Shown: piece after piece, positions 44,497 through 53,516 of the stretch
Layout of the letters: every line of letters begins with the position of its first letter
Numbering within the stretch: position 1 is the first letter of the stretch
Assembly: GCF_001277255.1 (NCBI RefSeq)
Contig: NZ_CP012264.1
Span: 1 to 64,000, forward strand
Length of the DNA stretch: 64,000 bases
Direction of reading: 5' to 3'
Origin: Cronobacter condimenti 1330
GTDB lineage: Bacteria; Pseudomonadota; Gammaproteobacteria; Enterobacterales; Enterobacteriaceae
Made by a program: the position numbers and the translations under genes
The notes under the pieces: generated by a model
Databases searched by the model: none
Told to the model about the DNA's origin: nothing
Seen by the model: the letters and a program-made list of their open reading frames with translations, nothing else

Positions 44497-44747
44497 AGTA
44501 AATGCTTACTACACAAAGCCAGGGATGGCGAACATCAGCAGCGAAAGACGAGCGTAAAAGCAGGCCTCATTGCTTTCGCTCCCTTCAGCTTTTCCTGAAA
44601 CGTTGGTAATGACGCTAACAGGCACAATATGAAAGACTTTTTTGTAAAGCCGGTAAGCGGTAATGTGATGTTTTTAGGGAACAATGCGTGGATGAATACG
44701 CCTCTCAGAGGCGGCATCCCGAATGTATGATGGGCGTGTATCGGACT

Positions 44748-45173
44748 ATGAACAAATCTCTCCTGTTTTGCCTCGTTTTTGCCTTTTTTTGCCCTGTCAC
44801 GCAGGCCAGTGAATGCACGAAAGAGAAAGCGCAAGCCGCAGAAAATGCCGTCGATCATCTCAATACCTGGGCTGCGGTATACGACAGTTATGTGCGTTAC
44901 TCGTCATGTGATGAGGGCAGTCCTGGCGAAGGTCAGTCGGAAGCCGTTATCCGTCTTTTAGCTGACCAGTGGCGCACGTTGCCGGCTTTAGATGCCCTCG
45001 TAAAACGCCAGCCCGCATTTGAGCAGTGGGTGCTCAGCCATATTGATTCGACGCTCGATTCTGACGATCTGCAAAAGACAGAGGATAACGCTAAAACGCA
45101 ATGCCCATCGGGGCACGCCGCGCTTTGCAAAAAAATTGCCGCAGCGGCCTCTGAAGCGATAAACGAAAGCTAA
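44748..45173 (+). CDS. Small secreted protein of unknown function
   Basis: The 141-residue protein starts MNKSLLFCLVFAFFCPVTQASECTKE, a clear Sec signal peptide with cleavage probably after QAS. The mature part is about 120 residues, helical and acidic, with four cysteines (CTKE, SSCDE, TQCPS, ALCKK) that could form two disulfides in the periplasm. The ribosome binding site is weak; an in-frame ATG at 44688 is an alternative. I do not recognise the family. It is bracketed by two related palindromes. Confidence 0.7.
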   Translation: MNKSLLFCLVFAFFCPVTQASECTKEKAQAAENAVDHLNTWAAVYDSYVRYSSCDEGSPGEGQSEAVIRLLADQWRTLPALDALVKRQPAFEQWVLSHIDSTLDSDDLQKTEDNAKTQCPSGHAALCKKIAAAASEAINES

Positions 45174-45222
45174 TCTCTACAGCGAACCCGCAGGGCTCTC
45201 TGGCATCCCGGCTGACAATAAA

Positions 45223-45253
45223 AACCCGCATTAACAAGCTGTTAATACGGGTT
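45223..45253. repeat. Palindrome AACCCGCATTAAC / GTTAATACGGGTT
   Basis: A 13-bp stem with one mismatch and a 5-nt loop (AAGCT), related to the palindrome at 44466-44496 including the following AGTGGATGCTTAC. It lies between the secreted-protein gene and the end of mnmE. Confidence 0.75.
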
Positions 45254-45285
45254 AGTGGATGCTTACAGACGACAATCCGCCGGCG

Positions 45286-46650
45286 TTATTTACCAATACA
45301 GAAGCTCGAGAAAATACGGCCCAGCAAATCGTCAGAGGTAAATTCACCGGTGATTTCACTTAACGCCTGCTGCGCCAGACGCAGCTCTTCGGCCAGCAGT
45401 TCGCCTGCCCAGGCGCCCAGCAATTGCGCTTTGCCCTGTTGCAGGTGATTCGCCGCGTCTTCCAGCGCCTGCAGATGTCGACGGCGAGCCAGGAAGCCGC
45501 CTTCCATGCTGGTATCAAAGCCCATGCTTTGTTTGAGATGGCTGCGTAATACTTCAACGCCTTCGCTGGTGCGTGCGGAAAGACGAATAAGTGAGTGACC
45601 ATTTACTTCGCTCATGCCCGGCTGCTCACCGGTAACGTCTGCTTTGTTACGCACTACGGTAATCGGTAATTTCGCGGGAAGACGGGCAATAAAGTCGGGC
45701 CAAATTTGCGCCGGGTCGGTGGCATCCGTCGTGGTGCCGTCGACCATAAACAGCACGCGGTCGGCTTGCTCAATTTCCTGCCAGGCGCGCTCAATACCGA
45801 TGCGTTCCACTTCATCGCTCGCCTCGCGCAGACCGGCGGTGTCGATGATATGCAACGGCATACCGTCAATATGGATGTGCTCGCGTAATACGTCGCGGGT
45901 TGTGCCCGCAATGTCGGTCACAATCGCCGCTTCGCGGCCTGCCAGCGCATTCAGCAGGCTGGATTTCCCGGCGTTCGGGCGGCCCGCAATGACCACTTTC
46001 ATCCCTTCGCGCAGCAGACTGCCCTGACGCGCTTCGGCGCGTACAGCGTCGAGATCGCCAATAACGTCGTTAAGCTGGGCTTCGATTTTGCCATCGGAGA
46101 GGAAATCGATCTCTTCATCCGGGAAATCAATTGCGGCTTCGACAAAAATACGCAGATGAGTCAGCGCCTCTACCAGATGATTCACGCGCGCAGAAAACGC
46201 GCCCTGAAGCGAGTTTAGCGCTGAACGTGCCGCCTGCTCAGAACTGGCATCGATAAGGTCGGCAATCGCTTCTGCCTGGGCGAGATCGAGTTTGTCGTTC
46301 AGAAACGCCCGTTCGGAGAATTCGCCAGGACGCGCGATGCGTACGCCGGGCAACGTCAGGATGCGCTTTAACAGCAAATCCAGAATTACCGGGCCGCCGT
46401 GGCCCTGCAGCTCCAGCACATCTTCACCGGTAAAAGAATTGGGGCCGGGGAACCACAGCGCGATACCCTGATCGAGCGCGGTGCCGTCAGCATCTTTGAA
46501 CGGCAGATAATCGGCGTAACGGGGCTTGGGCAGCTTGCCCAAAACGGCGTGCGCCACGTCCCGCGCCTGTTGGCCGGAAACGCGCAGAATGCCCACGCCG
46601 CCGCGTCCGGGAGGCGTTGCCTGGGCGACAATAGTGTCGTTATGGCTCAT
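45286..46650 (-). CDS. mnmE: tRNA modification GTPase MnmE (TrmE)
   Basis: GTPase partner of MnmG in wobble-uridine modification, 454 residues from the start MSHNDTIVAQATPPGRGGVG at 46650; a longer in-frame start at 46671 adds seven residues absent in E. coli. It has an N-terminal tetrahydrofolate-binding domain, helical domain, inserted G domain (GRPNAGKSS near residue 223, DIAGTTRD, DTAGLR, NKAD) and the conserved C-terminal FCIGK with the catalytic-site cysteine. It marks the right-hand border of the accessory region. Confidence 0.98.
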   Translation of the reverse strand: MSHNDTIVAQATPPGRGGVGILRVSGQQARDVAHAVLGKLPKPRYADYLPFKDADGTALDQGIALWFPGPNSFTGEDVLELQGHGGPVILDLLLKRILTLPGVRIARPGEFSERAFLNDKLDLAQAEAIADLIDASSEQAARSALNSLQGAFSARVNHLVEALTHLRIFVEAAIDFPDEEIDFLSDGKIEAQLNDVIGDLDAVRAEARQGSLLREGMKVVIAGRPNAGKSSLLNALAGREAAIVTDIAGTTRDVLREHIHIDGMPLHIIDTAGLREASDEVERIGIERAWQEIEQADRVLFMVDGTTTDATDPAQIWPDFIARLPAKLPITVVRNKADVTGEQPGMSEVNGHSLIRLSARTSEGVEVLRSHLKQSMGFDTSMEGGFLARRRHLQALEDAANHLQQGKAQLLGAWAGELLAEELRLAQQALSEITGEFTSDDLLGRIFSSFCIGK

Positions 46651-46672
46651 GGTCTGTCTCTTTAATACCAAT

Positions 46673-46698
46673 AAAAAGGGCGGTCATCAGACCGCCCT
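46673..46698 (-). terminator. Intrinsic terminator after yidC
   Basis: Read on the minus strand, GGGCGGT, loop CTGATG, ACCGCCC is followed by TTTTTATT. It would limit read-through from yidC into mnmE. Confidence 0.8.
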
Positions 46699-46714
46699 TA
46701 ACGTGATGTTCCCT

Positions 46715-46745
46715 TTGCCGGATGGCGGCTTCGCCTTATCCGGAC
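46715..46745. repeat. REP element between mnmE and yidC
   Basis: TTGCCGGATGGCGGCTTCG continuing to CGCCTTATCCGGAC is a typical enterobacterial REP palindrome. Confidence 0.85.
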
Positions 46746-46755
46746 AACTACCGGA

Positions 46756-48405
46756 TCAGGACTTTTTCTTCTCGCGGCTATGCAGACCGCGTTTTTCCAG
46801 ACCACGGTAAATCAGCTGCTGCTGAAGGATGGTCACCAGGTTGCTGACGATATAGTACAGCACCAGGCCGGACGGGAACCACAGGAAGAAGACCGTGAAG
46901 ATGACCGGCATAAAGGTCATGATCTTCTGCTGCATCGGGTCAGTCACGGTGGTCGGCGACATCTTCTGAATGAAGAACATCGTCGCGCCCATCAGGATCG
47001 GCAGGATGTAGTACGGGTCCTGTGCGGAAAGGTCGTGGATCCAGAGTGCGAACGGCGCGTGACGCAGTTCCACCGAGCCCATCAGCATGTAGTAAAGCGC
47101 AAGGAAGATAGGCATCTGAATCAGCAGCGGGAAGCAGCCGCCCAGCGGGTTCACTTTCTCCGCTTTATACAGCGCCATCATTTCCTGGCTCATACGCTGC
47201 TTGTCGTCGCCCATACGCTCGCGCATAGCCTGAATCTTCGGCTGCAACAGGCGCATTTTCGCCATGGAGGTGTACTGCGCTTTTGTCAGCGGGTACATCA
47301 CACCACGAACGATAAAGGTGATGGCGATAATCGAGAAGCCCCAGTTGCCAAGGAAGCTGTGGATCCATTTCAGCAGCTTGAACAGCGGCTGAGAGATGAA
47401 CCACAACCAGCCGTAGTCAACGGTCAGGTCAAGGTGCGGCGCGACAGCGGCCATTTTGTCCTGAATCTCCGGACCCACCCACAGGGTGCTGGAAAGCGAC
47501 GCCGTCTGGCCTGGCTGAACCTGAACCGGTTCAGACTTGTAACCGACAGCGGCAACGCCGTGACCCAGGTTTGCGGTATAGAGGTTATTGGTGCCGTTGC
47601 CTGCTGGTACCCACGCGGTCGCGAAGTACTGCTGAAGCATTGCTACCCAGCCGCCTTTGGCGTTCACGTTCAGGTTTTCATTGTCGGCGATGGTATCGAA
47701 CTTATATTTCTCATACTTCTCGTCCGGCGTGGAGTAGGCCGCGCCGCGGAAAGTATGCAGAGCAAAGTTGTTGCTACCCGTATCGCGATGGCTCGGCAGA
47801 TCGATAGTCTGCTTCAGCTGGCCGAACGTAGAGACTTCGAGCGGCTGCGTGCCGGCATTCTTCACGTTATAACCCACATACACCGCGTACTGGCCGCGTT
47901 TCAGGGCGAACGTTTTGGTGAAGGTGTTGCCTGAGGCGTCGGTGAAGGTCATCGGGATCAGCAGCTCGTCCTGACCGTCAGCCAGAACGTAGGTGTCGCG
48001 ATCGACATTATAAAGCGGGCGACCCTGATTGTTATTCGGGTTGTCCGGGCCGTTACGACCAGTCAGGCCGCTCTGTGCCTGGTAGACAAATTCCGGCGTG
48101 GTTTCCAGCAGCTGGAAAGGTTCGCTGGAGCCCAGTTCTTTCGGGTATGCCAGCAGAAGCGCCTGCTCGATGTCGCCACCACGGGTATTGATGGTAAGAG
48201 AAAGGACATCGGTCTTAACGGTAATGAGTTTCCCCTGGCCACTGGCCGGTACGCCCTGGCTTGCGGCGCTACCCGCTGCGGTGGTCGTAGTCTGCGTGGT
48301 CTGCTGAACCTGGGGTTTTGGAGCTTTATCTTGCTCCCAGGCTTGCCAGATCATGAAAGACACGAACAACAAAGCGATGACAAGAAGATTGCGTTGCGAA
48401 TCCAT
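46756..48405 (-). CDS. yidC: Membrane protein insertase YidC
   Basis: Inserts proteins such as F0 subunits c and a into the inner membrane, alone or with SecYEG. The 549-residue protein has an N-terminal anchor helix (NLLVIALLFVSFMIWQAW), a large periplasmic domain, and the C-terminal membrane core with IIAITFIVRGVMYPLTKAQYTSM and GCFPLLIQMPIFLALYYML. Full length. Confidence 0.98.
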   Translation of the reverse strand: MDSQRNLLVIALLFVSFMIWQAWEQDKAPKPQVQQTTQTTTTAAGSAASQGVPASGQGKLITVKTDVLSLTINTRGGDIEQALLLAYPKELGSSEPFQLLETTPEFVYQAQSGLTGRNGPDNPNNNQGRPLYNVDRDTYVLADGQDELLIPMTFTDASGNTFTKTFALKRGQYAVYVGYNVKNAGTQPLEVSTFGQLKQTIDLPSHRDTGSNNFALHTFRGAAYSTPDEKYEKYKFDTIADNENLNVNAKGGWVAMLQQYFATAWVPAGNGTNNLYTANLGHGVAAVGYKSEPVQVQPGQTASLSSTLWVGPEIQDKMAAVAPHLDLTVDYGWLWFISQPLFKLLKWIHSFLGNWGFSIIAITFIVRGVMYPLTKAQYTSMAKMRLLQPKIQAMRERMGDDKQRMSQEMMALYKAEKVNPLGGCFPLLIQMPIFLALYYMLMGSVELRHAPFALWIHDLSAQDPYYILPILMGATMFFIQKMSPTTVTDPMQQKIMTFMPVIFTVFFLWFPSGLVLYYIVSNLVTILQQQLIYRGLEKRGLHSREKKKS

Positions 48406-48407
48406 CG

Positions 48408-48665
48408 TTAGTGTTCTCTGGTATCAAAAGGTCCTGGCGGGACGGGGTCGTCTCCACCCGGGTTCAAAGGGTGGCATTTTAATACGCGTTTCACTGTCAA
48501 CCAACTGCCTTTTAACACACCAAACCTGCGCAATGCCTCAATTCCGTACTGCGAACAGGTGGGGTGAAAACGGCAATGCGGCCCGAGAAGCGGACTAATG
48601 AAGCGTTGATAGACCCGGATGAGGGCTATCAGGAGCCGCGAACCAGGCGACAATGACGACGCCAT
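48408..48665 (-). CDS. yidD: Membrane protein insertion efficiency factor YidD
   Basis: Small protein of 85 residues that assists YidC. The diagnostic motifs GPHCRFHPTCSQYGIEAL and KRVLKCHPLNPGGDDPVP are present. It overlaps the end of rnpA by 37 nt and yidC starts 2 nt after its stop. Confidence 0.97.
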   Translation of the reverse strand: MASSLSPGSRLLIALIRVYQRFISPLLGPHCRFHPTCSQYGIEALRRFGVLKGSWLTVKRVLKCHPLNPGGDDPVPPGPFDTREH

Positions 48666-48988
48666 AATTTTTCCAAAGCTTCCGAAAGCTCCCGGTTATC
48701 GAGGTCGGCAATCCCGCGCTTCGCCACCACCACGAAATCCATTGGAGGAAGTTCATGTTGACGTAAACGAAAGCTTTCACGCGTCAGACGTTTAATCCGA
48801 TTGCGTTCATGAGCGCGTTTAACGTTTTTCTTGGCGACGGTAAGACCGATGCGGGGATGCCCCAGCGAATTAAGGCGGCCGAGGATGGTGATTTGCGGCG
48901 TGCCAGCCCGTTGTGGCTGCTGGAAGACGAAGGTGAAATGAGCGGGAGTTAACAAACGTAACTCCCTGGGAAATGCGAGCTTAACCAC
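48629..48988 (-). CDS. rnpA: Ribonuclease P protein component RnpA
   Basis: Protein cofactor of RNase P, which trims the 5' ends of tRNA precursors; 119 residues with the RNR motif KRAHERNRIKRLTRESFR. The start is GTG at 48988, aligned with E. coli (MVKLAFPRELRLLTP). It lies directly after rpmH. Confidence 0.98.
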   Translation of the reverse strand: MVKLAFPRELRLLTPAHFTFVFQQPQRAGTPQITILGRLNSLGHPRIGLTVAKKNVKRAHERNRIKRLTRESFRLRQHELPPMDFVVVAKRGIADLDNRELSEALEKLWRRHCRLVRGS

Positions 48989-49002
48989 TAAATGGTTAGC
49001 TA

Positions 49003-49752
<750 letters not shown>

Positions 49753-51138
49753 GTGTCACTTTCGCTTTGGCAGCAGTGTCTTGCCCGATTGCAGGATGAG
49801 TTACCAGCCACTGAATTCAGTATGTGGATACGCCCCCTACAGGCGGAACTGAGCGATAACACGCTGGCTTTGTATGCGCCAAACCGGTTTGTGCTCGATT
49901 GGGTAAGGGACAAATACCTCAATAATATTAATGGATTACTGAATGATTTCTGCGGCTCTGACGCGCCGTTGCTGCGTTTTGAAGTCGGCACGAAACCGCT
50001 GACGCAGACGACAGCCGCGCCCGCAAGCCAGGCGGTAAAGCCTGCCCAGGCTGCGCCAGCCGCGGCGCCCATGCGTCCGGCATGGGACAACGTGCCTGCA
50101 CCGGCGGAGCCGTCCTACCGTTCTAATGTTAACGTCAAACATACCTTCGATAACTTCGTTGAGGGTAAATCCAACCAGCTGGCCCGCGCGGCGGCGCGTC
50201 AGGTGGCGGATAACCCAGGCGGCGCGTACAACCCGCTCTTCCTTTATGGCGGCACGGGTCTTGGTAAAACGCACCTGTTGCACGCTGTCGGTAACGGCAT
50301 CATGGCCCGCAAGCCGAACGCGAAAGTGGTGTATATGCACTCTGAGCGGTTCGTACAGGACATGGTGAAAGCGCTGCAAAACAACGCCATTGAAGAGTTC
50401 AAACGCTACTACCGCTCGGTGGATGCGCTGCTTATTGACGATATTCAGTTCTTCGCCAATAAAGAGCGATCCCAGGAAGAGTTTTTCCACACCTTTAACG
50501 CCCTGCTGGAAGGCAATCAACAGATAATTCTTACCTCGGATCGTTATCCAAAAGAGATCAACGGGGTTGAGGATCGTCTGAAATCGCGCTTTGGCTGGGG
50601 TCTGACGGTCGCCATTGAGCCGCCAGAGCTGGAAACACGCGTGGCGATTCTGATGAAAAAGGCGGATGAGAACGATATCCGTCTGCCGGGCGAAGTGGCC
50701 TTCTTTATTGCAAAGCGTCTGCGTTCCAATGTGCGTGAGCTGGAAGGCGCGCTGAACCGCGTTATCGCGAACGCCAACTTCACCGGTCGCGCTATTACTA
50801 TCGATTTCGTACGCGAAGCGCTGCGCGATCTGCTGGCGCTGCAAGAAAAACTCGTCACTATCGACAATATTCAAAAGACGGTGGCCGAGTACTACAAAAT
50901 CAAGGTGGCGGATTTGCTTTCCAAGCGGCGTTCCCGCTCGGTCGCGCGTCCGCGCCAGATGGCGATGGCGCTCGCCAAAGAGCTGACCAACCACAGCCTG
51001 CCGGAAATCGGCGATGCCTTTGGCGGCCGCGACCACACCACGGTGCTGCACGCGTGTCGCAAAATAGAGCAGCTGCGTGAGGAAAGCCACGATATCAAAG
51101 AAGATTTCTCCAATTTAATCAGAACATTATCTTCGTGA
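49753..51138 (+). CDS. dnaA: Chromosomal replication initiator DnaA
   Basis: AAA+ initiator that melts oriC, 461 residues. The start is GTG 49753 (SLSLWQQCLARLQDEL), matching E. coli; upstream in-frame codons are not conserved. Walker A is GGTGLGKTH, Walker B LLIDDIQFF, and the C-terminal DNA-binding helix-turn-helix with DnaA signature GDAFGGRDHTTVLHA is intact. The linker region (about residues 85-130) is Ala/Pro-rich and variable, as usual. Confidence 0.98.
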   Translation: MSLSLWQQCLARLQDELPATEFSMWIRPLQAELSDNTLALYAPNRFVLDWVRDKYLNNINGLLNDFCGSDAPLLRFEVGTKPLTQTTAAPASQAVKPAQAAPAAAPMRPAWDNVPAPAEPSYRSNVNVKHTFDNFVEGKSNQLARAAARQVADNPGGAYNPLFLYGGTGLGKTHLLHAVGNGIMARKPNAKVVYMHSERFVQDMVKALQNNAIEEFKRYYRSVDALLIDDIQFFANKERSQEEFFHTFNALLEGNQQIILTSDRYPKEINGVEDRLKSRFGWGLTVAIEPPELETRVAILMKKADENDIRLPGEVAFFIAKRLRSNVRELEGALNRVIANANFTGRAITIDFVREALRDLLALQEKLVTIDNIQKTVAEYYKIKVADLLSKRRSRSVARPRQMAMALAKELTNHSLPEIGDAFGGRDHTTVLHACRKIEQLREESHDIKEDFSNLIRTLSS

Positions 51139-51142
51139 CGCT

Positions 51143-52243
51143 ATGAAATTTACCGTTGAACGTGAACATTTATTAAAGCCGCTCCAGCAGGTCAGCGGCC
51201 CGCTGGGCGGTCGTCCGACGCTGCCTATTCTTGGCAACCTGTTGCTTCAGGTCGCGGACGGTGTGCTGTCGCTGACCGGCACCGATCTGGAAATGGAAAT
51301 GGTGGCGCGCGTCGCGTTGGTGCAACCGCATGAGCCGGGTGCCACGACCGTACCGGCCCGTAAATTCTTTGATATTTGCCGTGGTCTGCCAGAAGGCGCG
51401 GAAATCGCCGTTCAACTGGATGGCGATCGCATGCGCGTGAGCTCAGGGCGCAGCCGTTTTTCGCTCTCCACGCTCCCGGCGGCAGATTTCCCGAACCTGG
51501 ACGACTGGCAAAGCGAAGTCGAATTTACGCTGCCGCAGGCGACCATGAAACGTCTTATCGAAGCCACGCAGTTTTCGATGGCGCATCAGGATGTGCGTTA
51601 CTACTTAAACGGCATGCTGTTTGAAACCGAAGGCGAAGATCTGCGTACCGTTGCGACCGACGGCCACCGTCTGGCGGTCTGCGCGATGCCGGTTGGCCAG
51701 CCATTGCCGAACCATTCGGTGATCGTGCCGCGTAAAGGCGTGCTGGAACTGATGCGTATGTTGGATGGTGGCGACGCACCGCTGCGTATTCAGATTGGCA
51801 GCAATAATATTCGCGCACACGTTGGTGATTTTATTTTCACCTCCAAGCTGGTTGATGGCCGCTTCCCGGATTACCGTCGCGTGTTGCCGAAAAACCCGGA
51901 CAAAACGCTGGAGGCAGGCTGCGATATTCTCAAGCAGGCGTTTGCCCGTGCGGCGATCCTCTCGAACGAGAAATTCCGCGGGGTGCGGCTTTACGTAAGT
52001 GAAAACCAGCTGAAAATCACCGCCAATAACCCGGAGCAGGAAGAGGCGGAAGAGATCCTTGATGTCACCTACGCGGGCACAGAAATGGAAATCGGCTTTA
52101 ACGTCAGTTATGTGCTGGACGTGCTGAACGCGCTGAAGTGCGAAAATGTGCGCATTCTGCTGACGGATTCGGTGTCGAGCGTGCAGATTGAAGACGCGGC
52201 GAGTAGTTCCGCAGCGTATGTTGTTATGCCCATGCGTCTGTAG
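51143..52243 (+). CDS. dnaN: DNA polymerase III sliding clamp beta
   Basis: Ring-shaped clamp of 366 residues, made of three similar domains, beginning MKFTVEREHLLKPLQQVSGPL and ending AAYVVMPMRL, the hydrophobic pocket terminus. It is 4 nt after dnaA, as expected for an operon. Confidence 0.99.
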   Translation: MKFTVEREHLLKPLQQVSGPLGGRPTLPILGNLLLQVADGVLSLTGTDLEMEMVARVALVQPHEPGATTVPARKFFDICRGLPEGAEIAVQLDGDRMRVSSGRSRFSLSTLPAADFPNLDDWQSEVEFTLPQATMKRLIEATQFSMAHQDVRYYLNGMLFETEGEDLRTVATDGHRLAVCAMPVGQPLPNHSVIVPRKGVLELMRMLDGGDAPLRIQIGSNNIRAHVGDFIFTSKLVDGRFPDYRRVLPKNPDKTLEAGCDILKQAFARAAILSNEKFRGVRLYVSENQLKITANNPEQEEAEEILDVTYAGTEMEIGFNVSYVLDVLNALKCENVRILLTDSVSSVQIEDAASSSAAYVVMPMRL

Positions 52244-52414
52244 AGTTTCCAAAAGGGGCTGGTTTACTTGCCATTTCGCCTCCCGGCAGTGCTCGAAATG
52301 CTCACGTACTATGTGTACGCTCCGCTTTCTGCGCGCTGGCGGTGGCCGAACTGGCTGTGACACCAACACCCCTGTCTCTGAGAGTATGCACGCCCTGGAC
52401 CGGAAAAGTTCTTA
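52244..52414. repeat. Palindromic intergenic insertion between dnaN and recF
   Basis: In E. coli dnaN and recF abut, but here 171 nt separate them. The stretch holds an imperfect palindrome around CTCACGTACTATGTGTACG (about 52301-52319) flanked by CTCCCGGCAG and CTGCGCGCTGGCGG, with no open frame of note. It resembles the small non-autonomous palindromic repeats of enterobacteria rather than an insertion sequence. Confidence 0.55.
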
Positions 52415-53488
52415 ATGTCACTGACGCGTCTCCTTATCAAAGATTTCCGCAATATTGAAAATGCGGATCTCGCGCTCTCTCCTGGTTTTAACTTTCTGGT
52501 TGGCGCGAACGGCAGCGGGAAAACCAGCGTGCTGGAAGCGATTTACACGCTGGGCCACGGACGCGCGTTTCGCAGCCTGCAAATCGGGCGCGTGATTCGC
52601 CACGAACAGGATTCCTTTATTCTTCATGGGCGGCTGCAGGGCGACGAACGCGAAGTCTCGGTCGGCCTGACGAAAGATCGCAACGGCGACAGCACGGTGC
52701 GTATCGACGGTAGCGACGGTCATAAAGTGGCCGAACTGGCGCAACTGATGCCGATGCAATTAATTACCCCCGAGGGGTTTACTTTGCTCGGCGGCGGCCC
52801 CAAATACAGAAGAGCGTTCCTCGACTGGGGATGCTTCCATAACGAGCCGGGCTTCTTTGTGGCCTGGAGCAACTTAAAACGCCTGCTCAAGCAACGCAAC
52901 GCCGCGCTGCGACAGGTGACCCGCTATGAACAACTGCGCCCGTGGGACCGGGAACTGGTTCCGCTGGCCGAACAGATAAGTCAGTGGCGCGCCAGCTATA
53001 GCGAGGCGATCACTAACGATATGGCTGATACCTGCGCTCAGTTTTTGCCGGAATTTACGCTCACGTTTTCTTTCCAGCGCGGCTGGGAGAAAGAGAGTGA
53101 TTATGCCGACATTCTGGAACGTGGTTTCGAGCGCGACCGGATGTTGACCTACACCGCGCATGGCCCGCACAAGGCTGATTTCCGCATTCGCGCCGACGGC
53201 GCGCCGGTGGAAGATACGCTATCGCGTGGGCAGCTTAAGCTCCTGATGTGCGCGCTGCGCCTGGCGCAGGGTGAATTTCTCACCCGCGAAAGCGGACGCC
53301 GCTGTCTTTATCTGATAGATGATTTTGCCTCTGAACTCGACGACGCCCGACGTGGGCTTCTGGCGCAGCGCCTGAAGGCCACGCAGTCGCAAGTCTTTGT
53401 CAGCGCGATTAGCGCCGAACATATTCTCGACATGACGGACAAAAATTCGAAGATGTTCGCTGTCGATCAGGGTAAAATAACGGATTAA
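52415..53488 (+). CDS. recF: DNA replication and repair protein RecF
   Basis: SMC-like ATPase that loads RecA at gaps, 357 residues. Walker A is GANGSGKTS near residues 30-38, the signature region LSRGQLKLLMCALR, and Walker B YLIDDFASELD. It is the same length as in E. coli. Its start is not overlapped by dnaN here because of the preceding repeat. Confidence 0.98.
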   Translation: MSLTRLLIKDFRNIENADLALSPGFNFLVGANGSGKTSVLEAIYTLGHGRAFRSLQIGRVIRHEQDSFILHGRLQGDEREVSVGLTKDRNGDSTVRIDGSDGHKVAELAQLMPMQLITPEGFTLLGGGPKYRRAFLDWGCFHNEPGFFVAWSNLKRLLKQRNAALRQVTRYEQLRPWDRELVPLAEQISQWRASYSEAITNDMADTCAQFLPEFTLTFSFQRGWEKESDYADILERGFERDRMLTYTAHGPHKADFRIRADGAPVEDTLSRGQLKLLMCALRLAQGEFLTRESGRRCLYLIDDFASELDDARRGLLAQRLKATQSQVFVSAISAEHILDMTDKNSKMFAVDQGKITD

Positions 53489-53516
53489 CCCAAGTTAAAA
53501 TGAGCGAGAAACGTTG

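Noticed and set aside
44466..45253. CRISPR array
   Set aside because: Only two palindromes 726 nt apart, enclosing a protein gene, with no spacer pattern and no cas genes.
47165..47404. Reading frames opposite and inside yidC, gyrB, atpA and other core genes
   Set aside because: They are shadows of well-recognised genes in other frames, lack ribosome binding sites and resemble no protein family.
48408..48988. Overlap of rnpA and yidD as a frameshift
   Set aside because: A 37-nt overlap of these two intact genes is normal in enterobacteria.
53514..53516. TTG one codon before the gyrB ATG as start
   Set aside because: The ATG at 53517 gives exactly the conserved 804-residue GyrB N-terminus.
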